A stretch of DNA of 5,185 nt. It comes from Candidatus Aenigmatarchaeota archaeon. GTDB taxonomy: Archaea; Aenigmatarchaeota; Aenigmatarchaeia; PWEA01. The DNA lies in contig PWFY01000041.1 of the NCBI GenBank assembly GCA_003554235.1, positions 1 to 5,185 of the forward strand. Direction: 5' to 3'. How positions within the stretch are numbered: the first letter of the stretch is position 1; each line of letters opens with the position of its first letter. Below the pieces are notes generated by a model. That model had not been told where the DNA came from, did no database searches, and saw only the letters and a program-made list of their open reading frames with translations. Shown piece after piece: positions 1 to 5,185 of the stretch. The translations under genes and the position numbers were made by a program.

Positions 1-183
1 AAAAGGTGGCTGGAAAAACAGGTGTCGCCTCTCAAGCTAAACATTGCTCTGAGGCAGCTGGTTGGGAGAAACGCTCTCCGTGAATACCATGTGCTAAAAG
101 AGGGGGACAATGGAGCCGTATCGCAAGCAGAACACACTGTAATAGTAGGTGAAAAACCAGAAATAACTACAGAACTTGATTAA
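1..183 (+). CDS. map: Methionine aminopeptidase, type II (archaeal/eukaryotic MetAP2 family), C-terminal 60 residues only
   Basis: This is the 3' end of a gene that begins before the window, read in frame 1 to a TAA stop. The enzyme is a cytosolic dinuclear-metal protease that removes the initiator methionine from nascent proteins. The visible tail has the family's closing pattern: a helix-rich stretch (NIALRQLVGRNALREYHVL), an acidic turn, then SQAEHTVIV at visible residues 41-49. By family knowledge the Glu of the Q-x-EHT motif (visible residue 44, bases 130-132) is the last of the five metal ligands (E459 in human MetAP2); the other four lie upstream, outside the window. The EHT-TVIV strand and short tail are in the expected place, so the C-terminus looks complete. 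The stop codon lies inside a TTAA that also holds the stop of the convergent helicase gene. Identity rests on about 60 residues but the motif is distinctive; type I enzymes end differently. Confidence 0.88.
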   Translation, partial: KRWLEKQVSPLKLNIALRQLVGRNALREYHVLKEGDNGAVSQAEHTVIVGEKPEITTELD

Positions 184-2966
184 TCAGACCAGTATTTCTT
201 TGTCCTGGTATATTTCTTTTCCATCTCCAAGATAGCCTCATAGAACTCATCTTCATCCTCTTTCTGCTTTGCAAGTATTCTTATGGCGGTTTCGGGTCCG
301 ACGCCCTTGCCAGCGAGTGCCTTTACAAAATCCCTGCCATATGTAAGTACATAATCTGCAGTTTTCTCCATCTTATTTCTTTTCTCCTGTTCTTTTTCAG
401 AAAGTTCTCCGCCCTCGACTATCTTATCCAGTATTTTTTCCTTATCCTTTTCATAGGGCTTTACAGCTGTTACCCTGCCTGAACCGCAAACAGAACATTT
501 TATATCCTTCGGTAGCTGACGGACCTTTTTGTTTATGCGATACTCGCCACAGCCCATGCACATCAAACGCATCTTCGTGTTTTTTATCCTATTCTTGAAG
601 GCATTGAAAATTTCTTCTTTTGGTTTGTCAGGGCCCATCAATTCTTTAAACTTATGGCTTAATCCCTTCTCACCGATTATACCTCCCTCACATCTTTTAA
701 CCTCCAGTTCTCCATCACGTATTTCCCTCACAACCTCCTTTGCACCTTCGATGTCAAGCTTCTCCTGAAACACCTCCCTTTTAGCCTCATCATGTATAGG
801 CGAATCACTGTATGAATCTACAATGCCCTTTATGTTAACCTGGTCCCATTTGGCACGACTTTGGACAGCACCGAAGCGTTTGGCCGCATGTATAAAGCGC
901 CATTTGAAAAGCTGGCTTTTTTCTATAGAATCGTCAAGGATCTTCTCAAGGTCGTCCGGGTCGGTGTTTTCCAGTACACTTACAACTAGCTCAAGATCAG
1001 CACCCTGGACCATTACTCTATAGGGATCGTTTTTGACTGCAATAGATCTTCCCTTTTCCTGTATCAGGACCGATGCAAGGAACTTCCCAAGAGTCTGGTT
1101 GACAAGTGTCCCATTGCATGAATGTATAACGACAAACTTGCCTTTCTTTTCAAGATAGAGTTCGCCCTCATCGGCTATTTCTTCTTGGCTTTCGTCTATA
1201 TAGTCTACTATATTTTTTGCAGCGCCATAGCTAACCGGATAGTCTTCCATGACCTTGCTTACAGCATCATCAGAATCTCCCTCTTGGAGCCAGTTTTTAA
1301 CTTTTCTCCTTAGCCTTTCCACGTCCTTTGCAACACTTTTAGGAACTGGGATAAGTTCGCCTTCCCAGGCCGGAACCGCCGAATCCGTCTCGTTCACCGG
1401 CTCCACAAGAACTTCCCCTTCATCCACAGAAAGAATTCTCCAGCTTCTCCCTTTCATTATAAAGGTAGTCCCGGGCTCCCCATACTCGGCTACAAACGAC
1501 TCGTCTAACTGACCCACATCCTGACTTTGCACAGTATCAATTACCTGATAGTTATATACGTCGGGTATTGTGGAGAGGTTTTCATAGTAGTATTCCCATG
1601 CCTTTTTTGAACGTTTTATCTTATCATCTATCCAGATATAATAGAGGTTCGACATGAACCGGAGAACCTCATAGAACCTCTGCTCCGATAAATCCTGATA
1701 AAAATAGCTCCGTGTCACCAAGCTGTATATGTCTTCCCAGTCGATGCCATACCTGTCTATACAGTACCCAACGATCTGGTTGGCAAGTACATCAAGAGCC
1801 TCTGTATGAAACTTTGTTGGTTCAAGCTTTCCTTCAATCGCTCTCTTTGCTATAACTGATGATTCTATTACATCGTCCTTATCTCTTGCAATTATCCGTC
1901 CCTCGGAAACCTCCTCTATCCTATGACCACTTCTTCCTACACGCTGAAGAAGCCTTTTTACCTGTCTTGGAGAGCCGTACTGAATCACCCTGTCTATCCG
2001 ACCTATGTCTATACCCAACTCAAGGGAAGAAGTGCATATCAAACTTTTTATTTCACCTTCCTTGAAACTGTCTTCGTTATCTATTCTTACATCCTTGGAA
2101 AGTGAAGAATGATGGATTGAATGGTCATACTGTTTATCAAGCCTGTTAAGCCTCGATGAAAGAACCTCCGAAGATTCTCGCGTATTTGTAAAAACAAGTG
2201 ACGACCCACTTTCTTCTATAAGATCATGAACCCTTCGTAGACGGGATGTAGCTTCCCTATCAGCAAAAAGCTTCTCTGCTAGTTCGCTGTCTTTGTCTCC
2301 GGGTTCGGGCATCTCCACCTTTACCTGGAAGTTCTTGTTTCCACCAGACTGTATTATCTTGGCGTCATTCGAAAGGAATTTAGCAACTTCCTGTGGAGAC
2401 CCCACAGTTGCAGAGAGACCCACCATCTGGGGTTTGCCACAAAGCTCCCTGAGTCTTTCAAGTCCCAGCGAAAGTTGGACGCCTCTTTTGGACTCAACAA
2501 GCTCATGTATCTCATCTACTACTACGTAACGTACATTCTTCAGGTGCTCCTTCATTTTCGAGCCAGGGAGAATAGCCTGAAGCGTTTCCGGGGTCGTCAC
2601 GAATATCTTCTCCGGAAACTCGGCCTGTTTTCTGCGCTTGTAGTCGGAAGTATCTCCATGTCTTATGGTTACCTCGATGTCTAGATGATTGCACCACCAC
2701 AGAAGCCTTTTGAACATATCACGATTCAAAGCACGGAGCGGGGTTATATAGAGAAGAGCTATGGGCTCAGGATCCATGTCAAGAAGTTTGTGCAACAGAG
2801 GAAGCATCACACTTTCCGTCTTTCCTGCCCCAGTCTGAGCGGTGAGAAGAACGTCTTCACCCTCAAGTATAGGTTCGATTGCTTTTTTCTGGGGTTCTGT
2901 GGGTTCCTTCCAGCCCTTCTTTTCTATCAGTTTCTGTATTCTTTGATCCAGTCTTTGAAATGGCAT
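180..2966 (-). CDS. lhr: Lhr-type large superfamily 2 ATP-dependent helicase (archaeal Lhr)
   Basis: Predicted 928-residue cytosolic helicase that would use ATP to move along or unwind nucleic acid; Lhr proteins are linked by published work to DNA repair and to RNA:DNA hybrid metabolism. Seen, numbered from the ATG at 2966: Walker A TGAGKT 45-50, motif Ia TPLRALNRD 75-83, DEIH box 151-154, SAT 185-187, motif IV LVFTNTR 257-263, motif V TSSLELGIDIG 312-322, motif VI QRVGRSGHR 341-349. Then come a winged-helix-like segment (about 387-440), a beta-barrel-like region (about 483-543) and the Lhr-core motif HSCNGTLVNQTLGKFL (615-630). A four-cysteine cluster follows (C803, C806, C824, C827), probably binding zinc, and a helix-hairpin-helix-like tail (LAGKGVGPETAIRIL, 884-898). 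All catalytic motifs are present. The ATG is chosen because MPFQRLDQRIQKLIEKKGW fits the family N-terminus; an in-frame GTG at 3005 would add 13 atypical residues. No clear Shine-Dalgarno precedes either start. The gene diverges from mat and converges on map. Confidence 0.95.
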   Translation of the reverse strand: MPFQRLDQRIQKLIEKKGWKEPTEPQKKAIEPILEGEDVLLTAQTGAGKTESVMLPLLHKLLDMDPEPIALLYITPLRALNRDMFKRLLWWCNHLDIEVTIRHGDTSDYKRRKQAEFPEKIFVTTPETLQAILPGSKMKEHLKNVRYVVVDEIHELVESKRGVQLSLGLERLRELCGKPQMVGLSATVGSPQEVAKFLSNDAKIIQSGGNKNFQVKVEMPEPGDKDSELAEKLFADREATSRLRRVHDLIEESGSSLVFTNTRESSEVLSSRLNRLDKQYDHSIHHSSLSKDVRIDNEDSFKEGEIKSLICTSSLELGIDIGRIDRVIQYGSPRQVKRLLQRVGRSGHRIEEVSEGRIIARDKDDVIESSVIAKRAIEGKLEPTKFHTEALDVLANQIVGYCIDRYGIDWEDIYSLVTRSYFYQDLSEQRFYEVLRFMSNLYYIWIDDKIKRSKKAWEYYYENLSTIPDVYNYQVIDTVQSQDVGQLDESFVAEYGEPGTTFIMKGRSWRILSVDEGEVLVEPVNETDSAVPAWEGELIPVPKSVAKDVERLRRKVKNWLQEGDSDDAVSKVMEDYPVSYGAAKNIVDYIDESQEEIADEGELYLEKKGKFVVIHSCNGTLVNQTLGKFLASVLIQEKGRSIAVKNDPYRVMVQGADLELVVSVLENTDPDDLEKILDDSIEKSQLFKWRFIHAAKRFGAVQSRAKWDQVNIKGIVDSYSDSPIHDEAKREVFQEKLDIEGAKEVVREIRDGELEVKRCEGGIIGEKGLSHKFKELMGPDKPKEEIFNAFKNRIKNTKMRLMCMGCGEYRINKKVRQLPKDIKCSVCGSGRVTAVKPYEKDKEKILDKIVEGGELSEKEQEKRNKMEKTADYVLTYGRDFVKALAGKGVGPETAIRILAKQKEDEDEFYEAILEMEKKYTRTKKYWSD

Positions 2967-2995
2967 ATATAACACTGTTATATACTTTTCCGTGA

Positions 2996-3011
2996 ACTTT
3001 TGCACAAAAGT
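2996..3011. repeat. Near-perfect palindrome ACTTTTG-CA-CAAAAGT, candidate operator for lhr
   Basis: Seen directly: seven-base arms ACTTTTG (2996-3002) and CAAAAGT (3005-3011) are exact reverse complements, separated by two bases. It lies 30-45 bases upstream of the chosen lhr ATG, and near where transcription would begin if the TATA-like box at 3031-3038 is used. Archaeal repressors commonly bind over or just downstream of the TATA box or start site, so an operator role is reasonable but inferred. The rejected GTG start of lhr (3003-3005) falls inside the palindrome. Confidence 0.45.
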
Positions 3012-3023
3012 ATTAAAAAGATA

Positions 3024-3041
3024 GTCTTAAAAATATAAGAC
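3024..3041. repeat. Inverted repeat GTCTTA-N6-TAAGAC at the centre of the lhr/mat intergenic region
   Basis: Seen directly: six-base arms GTCTTA (3024-3029) and TAAGAC (3036-3041) match exactly around the spacer AAAATA. Its centre (about 3032.5) is close to the midpoint between the two divergent ATG codons (2966 and 3104, midpoint 3035). The core is AT-rich and reads as TATA-like on both strands, so it could be a promoter core, a regulator site, or both. A six-base arm in AT-rich DNA can also arise by chance. Confidence 0.35.
3031..3038 (-). promoter_or_regulatory. Candidate archaeal TATA box for lhr (TTATATTT on the minus strand)
   Basis: Read on the minus strand, this is TTATATTT. By the usual archaeal spacing (box centred about 26 bases before the start site) transcription would begin near 3005-3010, leaving about 40 bases of leader before the ATG at 2966, or a nearly leaderless message from the GTG at 3005. 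A second TATA-like stretch (TATATAA, 2978-2984) is closer to the ATG but would put the start site inside the coding region. No upstream BRE-like purine run is evident. Prediction only. Confidence 0.35.
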
Positions 3042-3062
3042 CAGAAAATTTTGAGTGATTAA

Positions 3063-3086
3063 AACTTTTAAAAAGTAGTAAAAGTT
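3063..3086. repeat. Inverted repeat AACTTTTA-N8-TAAAAGTT just upstream of mat, candidate operator
   Basis: Seen directly: eight-base arms at 3063-3070 and 3079-3086 are exact reverse complements with an eight-base spacer. The right arm ends 17 bases before the mat ATG at 3104. The arms contain the same ACTTTT/AAAAGT hexamers as the palindrome on the lhr side, which makes a shared DNA-binding regulator the simplest explanation. If transcription starts at or before 3063, the repeat could instead form an AU-rich RNA hairpin, though a weak one. Confidence 0.45.
3066..3073 (+). promoter_or_regulatory. Candidate archaeal TATA box for mat (TTTTAAAA)
   Basis: An AT-only octamer centred about 26 bases before 3096, which would give a leader of only about eight bases before the ATG at 3104. 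It overlaps the left arm of the inverted repeat at 3063-3086, so a protein bound there could compete with TBP. Alternatives are the plus-strand reading of the central element (AAAATATAA, 3030-3038, start near 3060) and TTATATAT at 3085-3092, which is too close to the ATG for normal spacing. The choice is uncertain. Confidence 0.3.
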
Positions 3087-3103
3087 ATATATGGTTGATA
3101 AAC

Positions 3104-4291
3104 ATGAAATCTCTGTCCGTATATGAAGCAAAAAGAAGTCCTGTAGACAATCAAAGAATAGAACTAGTAGAAAGAAAGGGCTACGGGCATCCCGACACAC
3201 TTGCCGATGGAATAGCCGAATCAATATCCAAAAGGCTCTCAAAGTTTTACAAAAAGGAGTTTGGAAGGATACTTCACCACAACACCGATCAGGTCGAAAT
3301 CGTAGGAGGTAAGGTAAACGTAGATTTCGGTAAGGGCGAGGTTGTGGAACCTATTCATGTAATACTTTCAGGGAGGGCAACCACAGAGGTCTCAGGTAGA
3401 GAGCTTCCTGTCCATGAAATGGCAATAAAATCAGCGAAGGAATTTGTAAAGGAAAAGCTTCCCCAGGTTTCTGCAGACAGCAACTTTGTGTGGGACTCGA
3501 GGATAGGTCATGGATCTGTTGATCTTATGGGTCTCTACGGAGAAAATGGAACAGTAAAGTCCAACGATACTTCTTTTGGAGTAAGCTCCGCACCCTACAG
3601 CAAGACTGAAAAACTGGTTTTGGAAGTAGACAAGTATCTGAACTCAAATAGCTTCGCAAACAAATTCCCTGAACTGGGAGAAGATATAAAGGTCATGGCA
3701 GACAGGCATAAAAACAAGGTAAACCTCACCATTGCAGGGGCATTTATAGCTGAAAGGGTTCCCGATCTAGACCATTACATATCCGTAAAAGAAGAAATAA
3801 TCGACGAAATTAGGGATTTCGTCAGCAAGAAGACCGGAAGGGAGGTCAATATCCATATGAATACTGCCGATGACTATGAAAACGAAGTGGTATACATAAC
3901 TCTCACAGGAACTTCCGCCGAAGCCGGAGACGATGGTTCAGTGGGCAGAGGAAACAGAGCAAACGGACTGATAACACCCTGCAGACCCATGAGCTTGGAA
4001 GCACCTGCGGGAAAAAATCCACTGGCACATGTCGGCAAGGTCTACAACGTTCTTTCCAAATTCATAGCTGAAGATATATATGAAAAGACCGATGTCGAAG
4101 AGGTATCGGTGAAATTACTTTCACAGATAGGTAAACCTATAAACAAGCCTAAGGTTGTAGACGTAGAAGTAGTAGAACCAGGAAGCTTATCCGACGTACA
4201 GTATGAATCCGAAGAGATAGTATCTGACTGGCTTGACAACATAAACAGGGTAACAGAGGAAATACTGAATGGAAACCTCTACGTCTATTAA
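3104..4291 (+). CDS. mat: S-adenosylmethionine synthetase (methionine adenosyltransferase), archaeal type
   Basis: This cytosolic enzyme joins methionine and ATP to form S-adenosylmethionine, releasing phosphate and pyrophosphate. The 395 residues match the archaeal family's usual length of about 400. Signature blocks in order: [17 protein letters not shown] 23-39, HHNTDQVE 58-65, GHGSVDLM 135-142, NDTSFG 154-159, TADDYE 254-259, the Gly-rich block [20 protein letters not shown] 269-288 followed by TPCRPMS 291-297, [11 protein letters not shown] 302-312 and SQIGKPI 340-346. These are characteristic of archaeal MAT and differ from bacterial MetK. The ATG is preferred over the in-frame TTG at 3095 because [16 protein letters not shown] lines up with the start of known homologues; only a weak GGTTGA (3093-3098) precedes it. 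I see no truncation or frameshift. The gene is divergent from lhr and convergent with the radical SAM gene, overlapping it by four bases. Confidence 0.97.
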   Translation: MKSLSVYEAKRSPVDNQRIELVERKGYGHPDTLADGIAESISKRLSKFYKKEFGRILHHNTDQVEIVGGKVNVDFGKGEVVEPIHVILSGRATTEVSGRELPVHEMAIKSAKEFVKEKLPQVSADSNFVWDSRIGHGSVDLMGLYGENGTVKSNDTSFGVSSAPYSKTEKLVLEVDKYLNSNSFANKFPELGEDIKVMADRHKNKVNLTIAGAFIAERVPDLDHYISVKEEIIDEIRDFVSKKTGREVNIHMNTADDYENEVVYITLTGTSAEAGDDGSVGRGNRANGLITPCRPMSLEAPAGKNPLAHVGKVYNVLSKFIAEDIYEKTDVEEVSVKLLSQIGKPINKPKVVDVEVVEPGSLSDVQYESEEIVSDWLDNINRVTEEILNGNLYVY

Positions 4292-5184
4292 AATCCTCTT
4301 TTAAGGCCAAGTTTTCTTGCCTTTTTTCTGGTTTTTTCGACTTCTTCGGATGAAACAGATCTATTTAGCTCCTCGTACCCATCAGCTTTGTAACAGGGTC
4401 TGTACTGTGACATGATGTTGATATAAGTCTCTTTGGAGATGCTTTCTACTATAAAATCCAAGACCTTTTCAGTACCAGAAACATCACCGGGCAGAAGAAG
4501 ATGTCTGACAAGGAGACCCCTTTCCGCCAGACCGGATTCATCTACATGCAGGTCTCCGACCTGTCTGTACATCTCTTCAAGGTTTTTTCTAGCAACTGTC
4601 CAGTAGTTCTTCACACCGGAATAAATCCGACCCTTTTCATCTGACCCATACTTTATATCAGGCATATATATGTCCACGATACCCTCCAGCATTTTCAAGA
4701 TATCAGGGCTGTCGTATCCACCGGTGTTATAAACTATCGGAATCTTCAAGCCCCTGTTTCTAGCAACCTCCAAGGACCTCAAAATCTGTGGAATATAATG
4801 GGTAGGCGTGACCCAGTTGATATTATGGCAACCTCTTTCCTGAAGAGAAATCATAAGCTCTGCAAACTCCTTCTCACTCTTATTGACACCGATCCCTTCC
4901 TGTGATATTCTCCAGTTTTGACAATAGACACAGGCCATTGGACAGTAGGAAAGAAATATGGTTCCGGACCCTCCTGTTCCAACCAGAGGACCTTCTTCAC
5001 CGAAATGGGCGTTTGCAGATGAAACTCTGAGTTTTAGAGAAGCTCCGCATTTGCCGGTTTCGCCCTCCAACCTGTTTACACCACATGCATTACCACATAG
5101 ATCACAGGACTTGAGTCTATCATAGGCCCTCTCAACTTTCTCAGAAAGCTCCTTGTTCCCCGTTTCGTTATAGATTGGGCCCAT
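4288..5184 (-). CDS. Radical SAM protein of the PflX family (COG1313, pyruvate formate-lyase activase-like), start at window edge
   Basis: Predicted cytosolic iron-sulfur protein that cleaves S-adenosylmethionine to a 5'-deoxyadenosyl radical; the family's substrate is not established. Numbered from the ATG at 5184: an N-terminal cysteine cluster C27-x2-C30-x3-C34-x11-C46, probably a second metal or Fe-S site; the segment HFGEEGPLVGTGGSGTIFL (60-78), typical of this family; the radical SAM cluster motif C81-x3-C85-x2-C88 (YCPMACVYCQNW); RGCHNINWVTPTHY 117-130; YNTGGYDS 152-159, near the SAM-binding region; and NIMSQYRPCYKA 256-267, a family hallmark. The C-terminus is Lys/Arg-rich ([13 protein letters not shown]). 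At 298 residues it is near full length, but the ATG is one base from the window edge, so a longer N-terminus cannot be excluded. No glycyl-radical enzyme is visible next to it. Membership of PflX rather than AmrS or PflA rests on these motifs. Confidence 0.9.
   Translation of the reverse strand: MGPIYNETGNKELSEKVERAYDRLKSCDLCGNACGVNRLEGETGKCGASLKLRVSSANAHFGEEGPLVGTGGSGTIFLSYCPMACVYCQNWRISQEGIGVNKSEKEFAELMISLQERGCHNINWVTPTHYIPQILRSLEVARNRGLKIPIVYNTGGYDSPDILKMLEGIVDIYMPDIKYGSDEKGRIYSGVKNYWTVARKNLEEMYRQVGDLHVDESGLAERGLLVRHLLLPGDVSGTEKVLDFIVESISKETYINIMSQYRPCYKADGYEELNRSVSSEEVEKTRKKARKLGLKRGF
4312..4337 (+). terminator. Candidate oligo-T terminator for mat inside the 3' end of the radical SAM gene
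   Basis: On the plus strand, T runs occur at 4312-4315 (T4), 4322-4327 (T6) and 4332-4337 (T6), starting about 20 bases after the mat stop. Archaeal RNA polymerase is known to terminate at T-rich runs without a hairpin. Since mat has no non-coding space downstream, these runs, which are Lys AAA codons of the opposing gene, are the most plausible terminator. Not proven by sequence alone. Confidence 0.4.
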
Positions 5185-5185
5185 A

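Noticed and set aside
529..768. Plus-strand open frame of 79 codons inside lhr
   Set aside because: It is antisense to the lhr zinc-finger region, has no recognisable domain or start signal, and its Phe/Ser/Pro-rich makeup is what the complement of a Lys/Glu-rich gene gives.
2685..2972. Plus-strand open frame of 95 codons opposite the lhr N-terminus
   Set aside because: It lies entirely antisense to the Walker A region of lhr; its hydrophobic C-terminal stretch is a by-product of the opposite-strand coding and no family is recognisable.
2978..2984. TATATAA close to the lhr ATG as its TATA box
   Set aside because: It is only 12-18 bases from the ATG, so normal archaeal spacing would start transcription inside the gene.
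2967..3005. GTG start at 3005 for lhr, adding 13 residues
   Set aside because: The extra residues (MQKFTEKYITVLY) do not resemble Lhr N-termini, and the GTG lies within a palindrome; kept only as an alternative.
2967..3103. SAM-responsive riboswitch upstream of mat
   Set aside because: The likely leader is at most about 40-60 bases, very AT-rich, and shows no multi-helix structure or recognisable SAM aptamer core; only the simple inverted repeats are present.
3095..3103. TTG start for mat, adding three residues
   Set aside because: An ATG nine bases downstream fits the archaeal MAT N-terminus better and is a stronger start codon.
4042..4242. Minus-strand open frame inside mat
   Set aside because: Ser/Thr-rich translation opposite a highly conserved part of mat, with no family resemblance or start signal.
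1..5185. tRNA or rRNA genes, CRISPR arrays, insertion sequences, attachment sites
   Set aside because: Reading both strands showed no cloverleaf with a CCA end, no spaced direct repeats, no transposase and no terminal inverted repeats; almost all bases are accounted for by four conserved genes.

Overview
The window looks archaeal. It carries the end of a type II methionine aminopeptidase, a large Lhr-family helicase, a methionine adenosyltransferase of the archaeal (not bacterial MetK) sequence type, and a PflX-type radical SAM protein. The genes are packed edge to edge. Ile is often ATA and Arg is mostly AGA/AGG. Sampled coding lines are roughly 43-47% GC, while the one real intergenic gap (2967-3103) is about 23% GC by direct count. 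The start codons lack convincing Shine-Dalgarno sequences, and the AT-rich upstream DNA resembles TATA-type promoters. I cannot place the organism below domain level.

Layout: (1) 1-183, plus strand, the last 60 codons of a methionine aminopeptidase. (2) 180-2966, minus strand, an intact 928-residue Lhr helicase, convergent with the aminopeptidase and overlapping it by the four bases TTAA. (3) 2967-3103, a divergent AT-rich promoter region with three inverted repeats and six copies of the hexamer ACTTTT/AAAAGT. (4) 3104-4291, plus strand, an intact 395-residue methionine adenosyltransferase. (5) 4288-5184, minus strand, a radical SAM protein whose start lies at the window edge, again convergent with its neighbour and overlapping it by TTAA.

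Three of the four genes touch methionine or its product. The aminopeptidase frees methionine from new proteins, the adenosyltransferase makes S-adenosylmethionine (SAM), and the radical SAM protein consumes SAM. This is a thematic link only: the genes alternate in strand and are not one operon. Lhr acts on nucleic acids and has no obvious connection except that it shares the divergent promoter region with mat.

No new multi-gene system is visible. The best lead is the lhr/mat intergenic region, whose repeated half-sites and dyads suggest joint regulation of the two divergent genes. The second lead is the uncharacterised radical SAM protein, for which no substrate or partner is visible here.
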